21,671 nt of DNA from an uncultured Polaribacter sp. (GTDB lineage: Bacteria > Bacteroidota > Bacteroidia > Flavobacteriales > Flavobacteriaceae), in assembly GCA_937936695.1 (NCBI GenBank), contig CALHCK010000052.1, positions 1 to 21,671 on the forward strand. The letters are read 5' to 3'. Position 1 is the first letter of the stretch, and each line of letters opens with the position of its first letter. Below the pieces are notes generated by a model. The model had not been told where the DNA came from. It saw nothing but the letters and a program-made list of their open reading frames with translations, and did no database searches. The position numbers and the translations under genes were made by a program. Below, piece after piece: positions 1 through 7,079 of this stretch.

Positions 1-882
1 AGAAAAATTATCTTCAAAATTAGTAATAAAGTCTTTGATGTATTTTTTAGAAATATCCGTTTTACGGAAAACTAAATAATGAGTTCTTAACAATCTTTGT
101 TTACCAATTTTTTTAAAAATTAGATGTTCAGATAAATTAAAAGATTTAAGAGCCCATTTAGGCATGCACATTATCCCCATGTTAGCATCAACCATTTCTA
201 AAGCAACTTCAGTTAAGGGGATTGCAGAAATCTTTAAAGGTTTTATTTGATGTTTTTTTAAAAAATGCTCATACACAGAAACTGTTTCTAAAGGAAAAGA
301 ATGGATAATTAAATGAGCTTTTGTAAAATCGGAAGGGTTTAAAAAATCAGAGGTATTTAATATGTTTTCTTTATGCATGATAGCAAAAATTTCATCTTCA
401 TAAATTTTAATACTAGATAAGGTTTTATTTGTTGGTTTTGCAGTAACAATAGCAATATCAATTTCATTTGATAAAATTTTAGAAATTGGTTGGTGTGTTG
501 CTTCTAAAATTAAGTCAACTTTAATTTTAGGATATAAAAGACCCATTTTTTGAATAAAAGAAGATAATCCTTGATAAAAGCTATAACATTCTGTACTAAC
601 TTTTACAGTACCAATAGAACCAGATTGTAACAGTTTTATATTATTAAAGCCATTTTCAATTGTATTTAAAACTGTATTGCCTAATTTATAAAGTTCATTT
701 CCTTCATCAGTTAACTTCCATTGATTTCTAGTTCGTGTAAAAACTTTAAAACCTAATTGGGTTTCTAACTCTTTAAGTTGATGGCTTAATGCCGATTGTG
801 TTAAAAATAATTTTTCGGCAGAATTAGCAATACTTCCTTCTTCTTCAATGGTTTTAATAAGCCTAAAATATTTTATTTCCAT
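1..882 (-). CDS. LysR-family transcriptional regulator, MetR-like (3' end cut by window edge)
   Basis: The frame is open from the ATG at 882 to the window edge (294 codons, no stop), so only a few C-terminal residues are probably missing. The N-terminus is a winged helix-turn-helix of the LysR type (residues 1-60, with SIANSAEKLFLTQSALSHQL as the recognition region), followed by a periplasmic-binding-protein-like effector domain. The segment KVSTECYSF around residue 94-102 resembles E. coli MetR (IAIECHS), and LYPKIKVDLIL and PLTEVALEMVDANMGI match the same subgroup. MetR activates methionine-synthesis genes using homocysteine as co-effector; whether this protein does so is inference. It is divergent from a rhodanese-GNAT pair, the usual layout for a LysR regulator and its target. 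A MetR-box-like palindrome lies in the shared intergenic region. LysR family is near certain; the MetR subgroup is likely. Confidence 0.88.
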   Translation of the reverse strand, partial: MEIKYFRLIKTIEEEGSIANSAEKLFLTQSALSHQLKELETQLGFKVFTRTRNQWKLTDEGNELYKLGNTVLNTIENGFNNIKLLQSGSIGTVKVSTECYSFYQGLSSFIQKMGLLYPKIKVDLILEATHQPISKILSNEIDIAIVTAKPTNKTLSSIKIYEDEIFAIMHKENILNTSDFLNPSDFTKAHLIIHSFPLETVSVYEHFLKKHQIKPLKISAIPLTEVALEMVDANMGIMCMPKWALKSFNLSEHLIFKKIGKQRLLRTHYLVFRKTDISKKYIKDFITNFEDNFS

Positions 883-888
883 AATAAA

Positions 889-896
889 CAAAGTTA
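889..896 (-). promoter_or_regulatory. -7 promoter element of the MetR-like regulator gene
   Basis: Reading the minus strand gives TAACTTTG, a perfect match to the Bacteroidetes TAnnTTTG element. Its last G is only 7 nt from the ATG at 882, much closer than the 18-27 nt seen at other genes here. Either the mRNA is nearly leaderless or this is not the main promoter. Confidence 0.45.
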
Positions 897-907
897 ACAA
901 TTTTAAC
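893..907. promoter_or_regulatory. Inverted repeat GTTAA-N5-TTAAC, candidate LysR autoregulatory site
   Basis: A perfect 5-bp inverted repeat with a 5-nt spacer contains the T-N11-A geometry of LysR-type boxes. It overlaps the -7 element of the divergent LysR gene, where an autorepressing regulator would be expected to bind. The AT-rich setting means short palindromes can arise by chance. Confidence 0.4.
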
Positions 908-920
908 GGTAAATGTTAAT

Positions 921-933
921 TGATAAAATTTCA
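921..933. promoter_or_regulatory. Near-consensus MetR box TGAT-N5-TTCA
   Basis: The 13-mer TGATAAAATTTCA differs at one position from the E. coli MetR box TGAA-N5-TTCA and also has T-N11-A geometry. It lies between the MetR-like regulator and the rhodanese gene, about 55 bp upstream of the rhodanese -7 element, a normal position for a LysR activator site. Confidence 0.45.
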
Positions 934-988
934 ATAATAGTTTAAAAACGTTCAATTTAAAGAAACTATAACACAATAACATTTGTAT

Positions 989-996
989 TAATTTTG
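989..996 (+). promoter_or_regulatory. -7 promoter element of the rhodanese gene
   Basis: TAATTTTG is a perfect TAnnTTTG element, with its last G 19 nt before the ATG at 1015. No convincing -33 TTG is visible, which fits an activator-dependent promoter. An in-frame TTG at 994 lies inside this element and so is unlikely to be a start codon. Confidence 0.6.
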
Positions 997-1014
997 AAAA
1001 AAAACAACATAGAA

Positions 1015-1407
1015 ATGAAAGAACAGATAGCATTTTATAAAAACAAATTAGACTTTGAAATGGATTCGTCTGATTTATGGGAAGTATTAAAAACAAACAA
1101 AAATGTAATAGCATTAGATACTAGAAAAAGTAATATTTTTACCAAAGAGCATATTCCTGGTGCAATTAATATACCACACAGAGAAATAAATTGTGCAAGC
1201 ACTAAATATTTAGATAAAACAAAAACATATGTTTGTTATTGTGATGGTATTGGTTGCAATGCATCAACCAAAGGAGCTTTAAAAATGACAGAATTAGGTT
1301 TTAAAGTAAAAGAACTTATAGGTGGTATTGCATGGTGGAAATTAGATGGCTATGCAACAGAAGGTAATACACCAACAGTAGGAACAGCAATAAATTGTAG
1401 TTGTTAA
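1015..1407 (+). CDS. Single-domain rhodanese-like sulfurtransferase
   Basis: A 130-aa single rhodanese domain. The strand VIALDTRKSNIFTKEHIPGAINIPH (residues 31-55) is the conserved D-x-R and HIPGA region. The active-site loop YCDGIGCNAS places the catalytic cysteine at C76, with a second cysteine at C81, a pattern found in rhodaneses that carry a C-x4-C loop. The C-terminus ends in NCSC. Such proteins move sulfane sulfur through a cysteine persulfide; the substrate here is unknown. I chose ATG 1015 over the in-frame TTG 994 because that TTG is part of the promoter element. The GNAT gene follows after 12 nt, so the two are likely co-transcribed. The divergent MetR-like regulator suggests control by sulfur amino acid supply, which is inference. 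Confidence 0.9.
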   Translation: MKEQIAFYKNKLDFEMDSSDLWEVLKTNKNVIALDTRKSNIFTKEHIPGAINIPHREINCASTKYLDKTKTYVCYCDGIGCNASTKGALKMTELGFKVKELIGGIAWWKLDGYATEGNTPTVGTAINCSC

Positions 1408-1419
1408 AAAAGAATATAA

Positions 1420-1863
1420 ATGAATATTAGATACGCAGAAGAAAAAGATATGTTACAAATTATAGCATTATGTAAAGCACATGCAGTATTTGAACAATCA
1501 GATTATAAAAGTAGACATAAATTAGAGTTGTTATCTAAATATTTATTTGCTGAAAAACCTATTTTAAAATGTTTGGTGGTAGAAAAAAACAATGTGCTTG
1601 TAGGTTACGCAACTTTTATGAAACAGTTTTCTACTTGGGATGCCAGTTTTTATATTTATTTAGATTGTTTGTTTTTAAATGAACAAACAAGAGGGCAGGG
1701 GATAGGTAAGCTTATTATGAAAAAAATTAAAGAATATGGTAAGCTAGAGAACTGCAAAGAAATTCAATGGCAAACACCTTATTTTAATAAAAAAGCAATA
1801 GAGTTCTATACCAAAATAGGAGCTACATCAAAAAACAAAGAAAGATTTTTTTGGAATACATAA
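1420..1863 (+). CDS. GNAT-family N-acetyltransferase
   Basis: A 147-aa single GNAT domain. The acetyl-CoA-binding motif A is clear: LDCLFLNEQTRGQGIGKLIM at residues 81-100, with the pyrophosphate loop RGQGIG at 91-96. The C-terminal NKKAIEFYTKIGA (residues 123-135) is the usual motif B region. The length is normal for the family. The protein would transfer an acetyl group from acetyl-CoA to an amine on a small molecule or protein; the acceptor cannot be read from the sequence. It starts 12 nt after the rhodanese stop codon with no promoter between them, so it is very likely in the same operon and under the same MetR-like control. Confidence 0.9.
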   Translation: MNIRYAEEKDMLQIIALCKAHAVFEQSDYKSRHKLELLSKYLFAEKPILKCLVVEKNNVLVGYATFMKQFSTWDASFYIYLDCLFLNEQTRGQGIGKLIMKKIKEYGKLENCKEIQWQTPYFNKKAIEFYTKIGATSKNKERFFWNT

Positions 1864-1882
1864 GTTAAAAACTTTTTAAATA

Positions 1883-1900
1883 AACCTTTAGAGAAAGGTT
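1883..1900 (+). terminator. Weak hairpin after the rhodanese-GNAT pair
   Basis: AACCTTT (1883-1889) pairs with AAAGGTT (1894-1900) around the loop AGAG. There is no clean run of T after it, so it may be a weak terminator or only an RNA stability element. Confidence 0.35.
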
Positions 1901-1942
1901 AGTTTACTTATTTTAAAAGAGAAAAGTAATTTTGTTTGGCAG

Positions 1943-1962
1943 ATGTTGTATTTTTACAACAT
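1943..1962 (+). repeat. Perfect 8-bp inverted repeat at the start of the cysteine-cluster gene
   Basis: ATGTTGTA (1943-1950) and TACAACAT (1955-1962) are perfect inverted arms around TTTT. The left arm begins with one in-frame ATG (1943) and the right arm ends inside the next one (1961). It could be a protein-binding site or an RNA hairpin that hides the start codon. Confidence 0.45.
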
Positions 1963-2485
1963 GGAAAAACGTTTAGAGCAATTACCAAAATTAGCAGCAG
2001 AGGCTAAAAAAGAAAATCTAAAATATTTTACCAATCTAAAAAGAAAAACTCCTAAAAATTTAGATTATGTAATGCAAGATTTGCATGAAGCTGAATTTAA
2101 AAAAACAGATTGTTTAGAATGTGCTAATTGTTGCAAAACAACAAGTCCTATATTTACAGATAAAGATATTGAGCGTGTTGCAAAACATCTTAAAATGAAA
2201 GTAGCAGCATTTACCAATCAATATTTACAAAGAGATGAAGATGATTTTATGGTGTTAAAATCTGCTCCTTGTACTTTTTTAGATACTACAGATAATACAT
2301 GTTTTATTTATGATGTTAGGCCTAAAGCGTGTGCAGAATATCCACATACTAATAGAAAAAAGTTTATTGGTATTACAGATTTAACAGTAGAAAATACAGC
2401 TATATGTCCGGCTACTTATAATATTGTAGAAGCTTTAAAGAAAAGTTTGCCTATGGTTTCTAATAAAAAAATAAGAAGAAAGTAA
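1961..2485 (+). CDS. YkgJ-family CxxCxxCC cysteine-cluster protein
   Basis: A protein of 174 aa if started at ATG 1961. The signature C51-x2-C54-x2-CC (C57, C58) is followed by C104, C114, C124 and C149, in the order typical of the family (TCFIYDVRPKACAEYP is characteristic). These cysteines are thought to bind a metal or an iron-sulfur cluster; the biochemical role of the family is poorly known. An in-frame ATG at 1943 would add six residues (MLYFYN), but they fall in a perfect inverted repeat, so I prefer 1961. It follows the acetyltransferase in the same direction, about 100 bp later and after a hairpin, and probably has its own promoter, although no clear one could be assigned. Confidence 0.87.
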   Translation: MEKRLEQLPKLAAEAKKENLKYFTNLKRKTPKNLDYVMQDLHEAEFKKTDCLECANCCKTTSPIFTDKDIERVAKHLKMKVAAFTNQYLQRDEDDFMVLKSAPCTFLDTTDNTCFIYDVRPKACAEYPHTNRKKFIGITDLTVENTAICPATYNIVEALKKSLPMVSNKKIRRK

Positions 2486-2551
2486 TTGAGTTTTTTTTAA
2501 GAGTTTGTACATTTAATTGATAGTAGCTTATATAGTTTTTAAAATAAAACC

Positions 2552-3601
2552 ATGCAAGATAAAGTAGCAGCGCTAGAAAAAGAAAACGAGCTTTTAAAAG
2601 AGCGTTTAGAAAAATATCAACAGAAAAAAAAGACCAATTTAAAGAAGAAGAAATGGTTTTTTAAAATAGGTGTTTCTTTATTAACAGGTAAAAAATTAAA
2701 AACAAGCATTTACAATTCGTTACAAGAGTTTAACGAACAAAAAAAGATCTCTTTACAAACAACATCAGACTTAGCAGCAAGTATTATAAAAAGACTAACA
2801 CGTATAGGAGTTTTTGCCTTGTTATTTGCAGTATTACCAACTACATTAATGCTGTATCAAAACAGTTTATTAAAAAAACAAAATAAAAAAATACAAGACC
2901 AAACTCATTTAGCAGAGGCATCGCGTAGGTCTGCTCAAATGTTTATTATGGGAGATGTGTTAAGTGATATTAATACAGAATTAAACTCTAAAAGTAATAG
3001 AAGATTATCGCATACATTAGTTGGCAGAATTGTAAGTTTAAGTAGAGCAATGAAGCCTTATAAATATTTAAAAGAAGGACAATTAATACCAAATGAAATT
3101 AGCCCAGAAAGAGGGCAATTATTAATTACACTTTGCAAAAGTAAAATAGAACCTTCTTTTTTTGTAGATAGAATTTTACAAGAAAGCGACTTTAGAAAAT
3201 CTGAACTAAACTTTGCAAATTTAGACAATGCTGTTTTACGTGATGTAAATTTAAAAGGTGCTGATTTTTCTAATTCAAGCCTTATAAATGCAGATGCAAG
3301 ACGAAGTAATTTGCAAAAGGTAAACTTTAGCGGATCTGATTTAGAAGACGCAAATTTAAGTAACGCAAATCTTTCTGAAGCCAATTTAACTGGATCAATT
3401 TTATTACATACCAACTTTAAACAGGCTAATTTAGAAAACATCATTATAGAAAATGCTATTGTACATAGAGCAGATTGGTTAAGTTATATAAAAAACGATT
3501 TAAAATTAAAAGGTGCAGAAGATTTATATAATATGTACAAAGTAGATAGTGTTTTTTCTGTTGTTTTAAAAAAGAAAATGCCTACTATTGTAAAGCAATA
3601 A
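2552..3601 (+). CDS. Membrane-anchored pentapeptide-repeat protein with N-terminal coiled coil
   Basis: A 349-aa protein with four visible parts. Residues 1-30 form a short charged coiled coil (AALEKENELLKERLEKYQ). Residues 31-80 are a basic segment. Residues about 85-103 (IGVFALLFAVLPTTLMLYQ) are one membrane helix, followed by a helical linker to about 205. Residues about 209-308 carry roughly 20 pentapeptide repeats of the A(D/N)Lxx type (ANLDN, ADFSN, ANLSN, ANLSE, ANLTG), which fold into a right-handed quadrilateral beta helix. A 40-residue tail follows. Pentapeptide helices usually act as protein-binding scaffolds; the partner here is unknown. The basic side before the helix suggests that the N-terminus is cytoplasmic and the repeats lie outside, though this is uncertain. 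It is convergent with the muramidase gene, with a 1-nt gap between stop codons. Confidence 0.85.
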   Translation: MQDKVAALEKENELLKERLEKYQQKKKTNLKKKKWFFKIGVSLLTGKKLKTSIYNSLQEFNEQKKISLQTTSDLAASIIKRLTRIGVFALLFAVLPTTLMLYQNSLLKKQNKKIQDQTHLAEASRRSAQMFIMGDVLSDINTELNSKSNRRLSHTLVGRIVSLSRAMKPYKYLKEGQLIPNEISPERGQLLITLCKSKIEPSFFVDRILQESDFRKSELNFANLDNAVLRDVNLKGADFSNSSLINADARRSNLQKVNFSGSDLEDANLSNANLSEANLTGSILLHTNFKQANLENIIIENAIVHRADWLSYIKNDLKLKGAEDLYNMYKVDSVFSVVLKKKMPTIVKQ

Positions 3602-3602
3602 A

Positions 3603-4835
3603 TTAATAGATTAAATATTTTGCTCTCATTTTTTTAAATAGAACTAAATCTTTTTGCCATGTTTTTCTAATTTCTTGTTCAGATAATCCTTGTTCTATTT
3701 GCTGTTGTAATTTTGTTGTACCCGCCAATTTGGTAAAAAAACGATTACTTTTAAAAAACGATTTTTTAATAGGTAAATTTTTATGTTCTTGATAAAAATC
3801 TAACAACCACTCTAAGTTTAGTTTGTTCAATTTTTTTTCAGATTTTAAATTATAACCATAACAAACTTTATTATTGTGTTTAGGGTATTTGGCACCTTCA
3901 TTAGGTAAAGGAGTGTACTTAAATGAATATTTTTTTAATTGATGATAAGGAGAGCCTACAATTTGAAATTGTAAGTTGGTACCTCTACCTACAGAAACAT
4001 AAGTACCTTCAAAAAAACATAGGCTAGGGTATAGGTTAATACTTTTGCTATTGGGTAAATTAGGAGAAGGTTTTAAAGGTAAGTTATATTCAGATTGGTG
4101 GGTGTAATCTTCTAGTGGAATTACTTTTAAATTACATTGTACTCCGTTTTTCAACCATTTTTCACCATTAATCATTTGCCCATATTCACCAATGGTCATA
4201 CCGTAAACAACAGGCACAGGGTGCTTACCTACAAAACTTTCATGAGCTATTTCTAAAACAGGACCATCAATATAATGACCGTTAGGGTTTGGGCGGTCTA
4301 ATATAATTACAGGAATGTTTAGTTCAGCACACGCTTCCATAACGTAGTGCAAAGTAGAAATGTATGTGTAAAAACGCACGCCTACATCTTGAATATCAAA
4401 AAGTAAAATATCAATGTTTTTTAACTGAGCAATTGTTGGTTTTTTGTTTTTGCCATATAAAGAAATAATTGGCAAACCTGTTTTTGTGTCTTTTCCATCT
4501 TTAACAACCTCACCAGCATCTACCTTACCTCTAAAACCATGTTCTGGGGCAAATACTTTTTGTATTTTAATACCTGATGATAATAAAGAATCTACGATAT
4601 GAACATTTATGTTACGTTTACTTTTTATAATAGATGTTTGATTACCTACAATAGCAACATTTTTATTTTTAAGAAGCTCTAAATACAAGTTTGTTCTTTC
4701 TGCACCTGTTTTTATTTGTATAATTTTAGGTAGTACTTCTTTGTTTTTTTCTTTTTGATTACAAGAAAAGAGCTGAAAATTCATCAGTAAAAACAAGAAT
4801 AAATATGTACTTTTGAAAGGTTTAAAATTAGTCAT
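3603..4835 (-). CDS. namZ: NamZ-type exo-beta-N-acetylmuramidase lipoprotein (DUF1343, GH171)
   Basis: A 410-aa protein. The first 25 residues are a lipoprotein signal peptide: a basic start, the hydrophobic stretch YLFLFLLMNFQLFS, and a lipobox cysteine at C25 followed by NQKEKNKE. The rest matches the DUF1343 family: VAIVGNQTS (about 60), FAPEHGFRG (96-103, with conserved E98), LLFDIQDVGVRFYTYISTL (144-162), DRPNPNG (180-186) and VGRGTNLQFQIVGSP. The characterised members NamZ of Bacillus subtilis and Tannerella forsythia remove terminal MurNAc from peptidoglycan fragments. Here it is probably a periplasmic or outer-membrane lipoprotein in wall recycling. I start at ATG 4835; a TTG three bases upstream is also in frame. 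The start lies 4 nt from that of the divergent permease gene. Confidence 0.88.
   Translation of the reverse strand: MTNFKPFKSTYLFLFLLMNFQLFSCNQKEKNKEVLPKIIQIKTGAERTNLYLELLKNKNVAIVGNQTSIIKSKRNINVHIVDSLLSSGIKIQKVFAPEHGFRGKVDAGEVVKDGKDTKTGLPIISLYGKNKKPTIAQLKNIDILLFDIQDVGVRFYTYISTLHYVMEACAELNIPVIILDRPNPNGHYIDGPVLEIAHESFVGKHPVPVVYGMTIGEYGQMINGEKWLKNGVQCNLKVIPLEDYTHQSEYNLPLKPSPNLPNSKSINLYPSLCFFEGTYVSVGRGTNLQFQIVGSPYHQLKKYSFKYTPLPNEGAKYPKHNNKVCYGYNLKSEKKLNKLNLEWLLDFYQEHKNLPIKKSFFKSNRFFTKLAGTTKLQQQIEQGLSEQEIRKTWQKDLVLFKKMRAKYLIY
4808..4815 (+). promoter_or_regulatory. -7 promoter element of the permease gene, inside the namZ signal-peptide codons
   Basis: TACTTTTG is a perfect TAnnTTTG element, with its last G 25 nt before the TTG at 4840. 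It lies wholly within the first codons of the oppositely oriented namZ gene. No clear -33 TTG was found. Confidence 0.55.
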
Positions 4836-4839
4836 CAAA

Positions 4840-6075
4840 TTGAATTACGAGTTATTTATTGCAAAACGCATTATTGCTGGCAAAAAGTATAAAAATAGCA
4901 TTTCATCACCAATAATAAAAATTGCAATTACAGCAATTGCTTTGGGTATTGCTATTATGCTAATTGCAGTTGCAACAGGTGCGGGGTTACAGTATAAAAT
5001 TCGCGATAAAATGGCTGGATTTAAAGGGCACGTACAGATTGTAAATTACGACACTAATAATTCTGATATTTCTACAGTGCCTATTAGTAAAAATCAAGAT
5101 TTTTATCCAACATTTAAAAATGTTAATGGAATTAAAAATATACAAGTATTTGCTAATAAAGGTGGACTTTTAAGAACAAAAACAGATTTTGAAGGAATTG
5201 TTTTTAAAGGAGTTTCTACAGATTACGATTGGTCTTTTTTTAAAGAATACATGGTAGCGGGTACTTTTCCTGATTTTACTAAAGAAAGAACAAAAGGGGT
5301 ATTATTATCTGAAACCATTGTAAATAGATTACAATTAAAATTACACGATACTATTTTGGCTACTTTTATAAAAACGGCAAATAGTAAATTACCTTCTAAT
5401 AGAAAATATACCATAGTAGGTATATACAATTCTGGTTTTGCAGAGTTTGATAAAAACATAATGATTGGAGATATTAGAGAAGTGCAAAAACTAAACAAAT
5501 GGACCAAAGATGAGGTTGGTGGATTTGAGGTAGTTTTAGAAAATTTTAATAATATTGATGTAAAAGGGAACCAAATTTATAATGAAATAGATACTACGTT
5601 AAAGAGTAAAACAATTGTAGAAAGCTACCCAACAATATTTGAGTGGATTAAATTATTTGATAATAATGTGTGGTTTATAATTGCTATAATGATTATTGTA
5701 GCGGGTATTAACATGATTACTGCATTACTAGTTTTAATACTAGAACGAGTACAAATGATTGGTATTTTAAAAGCTTTAGGTAGCACTAATACTAGTATTA
5801 GAAAAGTATTTTTATACAATGCTTCTTACCTTATTTTAAAGGGATTGTTTTGGGGGAATCTAATTGGATTGTCTCTTATTGGTATTCAGAAATATTTTAA
5901 AGTTATTACGTTAAACCCAGAAACATATTATGTTACAACCATGCCTGTGCATATTTCTGTTACTTATATTTTGTTATTAAATATTGGTACGTTATTAATG
6001 TGTTTTTTAATGTTGATTGTTCCTTCGTACATAATTACTAAAATACAACCTTCTAAATCTATTAAGTTTGCTTAA
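4840..6075 (+). CDS. ABC-transporter permease, FtsX/LolC-E type (MacB periplasmic core)
   Basis: A 411-aa protein with four membrane helices: about 24-47, 278-300, 327-350 and 374-397. A large extracytoplasmic domain lies between the first and second, the order of LolC/LolE and other MacB_PCD-FtsX permeases. The FtsX-domain motif ERVQMIGILKALGSTNTSIRKVF (302-324) is clear. Relatives extract lipoproteins from the inner membrane together with a LolD-type ATPase; no ATPase gene is adjacent, so it must be encoded elsewhere. I choose the TTG at 4840 (MNYELFIAKRI). An earlier in-frame TTG at 4813 is part of the promoter element, and the residues it would add do not look like this family. The stop overlaps the stop of the convergent LysR gene. 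Confidence 0.85.
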   Translation: MNYELFIAKRIIAGKKYKNSISSPIIKIAITAIALGIAIMLIAVATGAGLQYKIRDKMAGFKGHVQIVNYDTNNSDISTVPISKNQDFYPTFKNVNGIKNIQVFANKGGLLRTKTDFEGIVFKGVSTDYDWSFFKEYMVAGTFPDFTKERTKGVLLSETIVNRLQLKLHDTILATFIKTANSKLPSNRKYTIVGIYNSGFAEFDKNIMIGDIREVQKLNKWTKDEVGGFEVVLENFNNIDVKGNQIYNEIDTTLKSKTIVESYPTIFEWIKLFDNNVWFIIAIMIIVAGINMITALLVLILERVQMIGILKALGSTNTSIRKVFLYNASYLILKGLFWGNLIGLSLIGIQKYFKVITLNPETYYVTTMPVHISVTYILLLNIGTLLMCFLMLIVPSYIITKIQPSKSIKFA

Positions 6076-6995
6076 TAATTATTGTAATCTTCAAATTGAT
6101 TTTTAATAATTGTGCTTTTATTATTTAAAATATGATCTCTAAAAGCTTTAGCAACCATAGATAAATTTTTAGATTTTAACCAAATTAAATTCCAGTTTGT
6201 TTCTAAAGGCAATCCTTTAAGTTCAAGAATTTTTAAATCGCCTTTTTCTAAAGCATCACGCATACCAATAATAGGCATTATAGATATTCCTAAACCTGCT
6301 ATTACAGCTTGTTTTACGGCTTCGTTAGAGGTTAGTTCCATTTTTTTTAATACGGTAACTTTATGTTTAGTTAAGTATTTTTCCATGGCAAGTCTTGTTG
6401 CAGAGCCTTCTTCTCTAAAAATAAAAATAGATGCATTTAAATCTTTAAGAGCTTTTGGAGTATTGGTCAAATTGTAATTTCGTCCTACAACTAAAAATAA
6501 CTTATTTTTCATAAGCTCTATTCTGTTAATAGCTAATTTTTTAGGAATTGTAGATACCATTGCAAAATCACATTCATTGTTTTCTAGCGTTCTTATTACA
6601 GCCATTTTATTGGTAACATCCATTTTTAAATCTACCATTTCGTTTTTCTGAATAAAACCAGATAAAAAATAAGGCATTGCATATTTTGCTGTAGAAACTA
6701 TAGAAATTTTTAATTTACCAGCTAAATTTCCTTCAAATAATTCGGATTTATAATTAATAGCTTGTACTTCAGCTAAAATTTTAGTGGCCGCATTTGCTAT
6801 TTCTTCTCCAAATTCGGTAATAAATATTTTTCTACTTACAATTTCAAAAAGAGGTAATTTAAATTGTTCCTGAAATTTTTTAAGCTGTATAGATACTGCT
6901 GGTTGTGTTAAAAATAATTGTTCAGAGGCTTTTGTTACACTTTTTAGTTTTGCTACGGTGCTAAATATCTCTAATTGATGTAATGTATAGTTCAT
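6072..6995 (-). CDS. LysR-family transcriptional regulator (CbbR/CmpR/YeiE-like)
   Basis: A 307-aa full-length LysR protein. The helix-turn-helix is at residues 1-60 (VTKASEQLFLTQPAVSIQLKKFQ) and the effector domain follows (LKISIVSTAKYAMPYFLSGF, then ECDFAMVST and SNEAVKQAVIAGLGISIMP). The overall pattern is closest to the CbbR, CmpR and YeiE group, which controls carbon fixation, bicarbonate uptake or sulfite-related genes; this placement is by memory of motifs, not alignment. It is divergent from an SbtA-type bicarbonate permease, so that gene is the obvious target. The coding region ends with a 4-nt overlap of stop codons with the convergent permease gene, and no terminator lies between them. 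Confidence 0.9.
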   Translation of the reverse strand: MNYTLHQLEIFSTVAKLKSVTKASEQLFLTQPAVSIQLKKFQEQFKLPLFEIVSRKIFITEFGEEIANAATKILAEVQAINYKSELFEGNLAGKLKISIVSTAKYAMPYFLSGFIQKNEMVDLKMDVTNKMAVIRTLENNECDFAMVSTIPKKLAINRIELMKNKLFLVVGRNYNLTNTPKALKDLNASIFIFREEGSATRLAMEKYLTKHKVTVLKKMELTSNEAVKQAVIAGLGISIMPIIGMRDALEKGDLKILELKGLPLETNWNLIWLKSKNLSMVAKAFRDHILNNKSTIIKNQFEDYNNY

Positions 6996-7053
6996 AAAAA
7001 ATATTTATGTTTTGTATAATAAATATAAATAAAAATATATGAAAAATGAATCT

Positions 7054-7061
7054 CACCTTTG
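7054..7061 (+). promoter_or_regulatory. Near-consensus -7 element before the small CxxC reading frame
   Basis: CACCTTTG differs from TAnnTTTG only at its first base. Its last G lies 19 nt before the ATG at 7080, inside the 18-27 nt range seen at well-supported genes in this window. No -33 TTG is visible at the right distance. Confidence 0.35.
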
Positions 7062-7079
7062 TAAAAAATAAAAACAATT

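Noticed and set aside
994..1014. TTG at 994 as start of the rhodanese gene
   Set aside because: The TTG is the last three bases of the -7 promoter element; ATG 1015 fits the spacing rule.
863..1114. Minus-strand 83-codon frame over the LysR-rhodanese promoter region
   Set aside because: It runs antisense into the rhodanese gene and across two promoters, and its Phe/Leu-rich content comes from AT-rich DNA.
1935..1950. TGGCAG followed by TTG near 1937-1948 as a sigma-54 promoter
   Set aside because: The spacer is 3 nt instead of 5, and the motif runs into the start-codon hairpin.
2504..2540. TTTG-N25-TAGTTTTT as promoter of the pentapeptide gene
   Set aside because: The spacing is too long, the final G of the -7 element is missing, and the distance to the ATG is only 12 nt.
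3058..3444. Minus-strand open frame of 128 codons opposite the pentapeptide repeats
   Set aside because: Its repetitive Leu/Lys/Phe pattern is the mirror of the ANLxx repeat codons; the plus-strand gene is clearly real.
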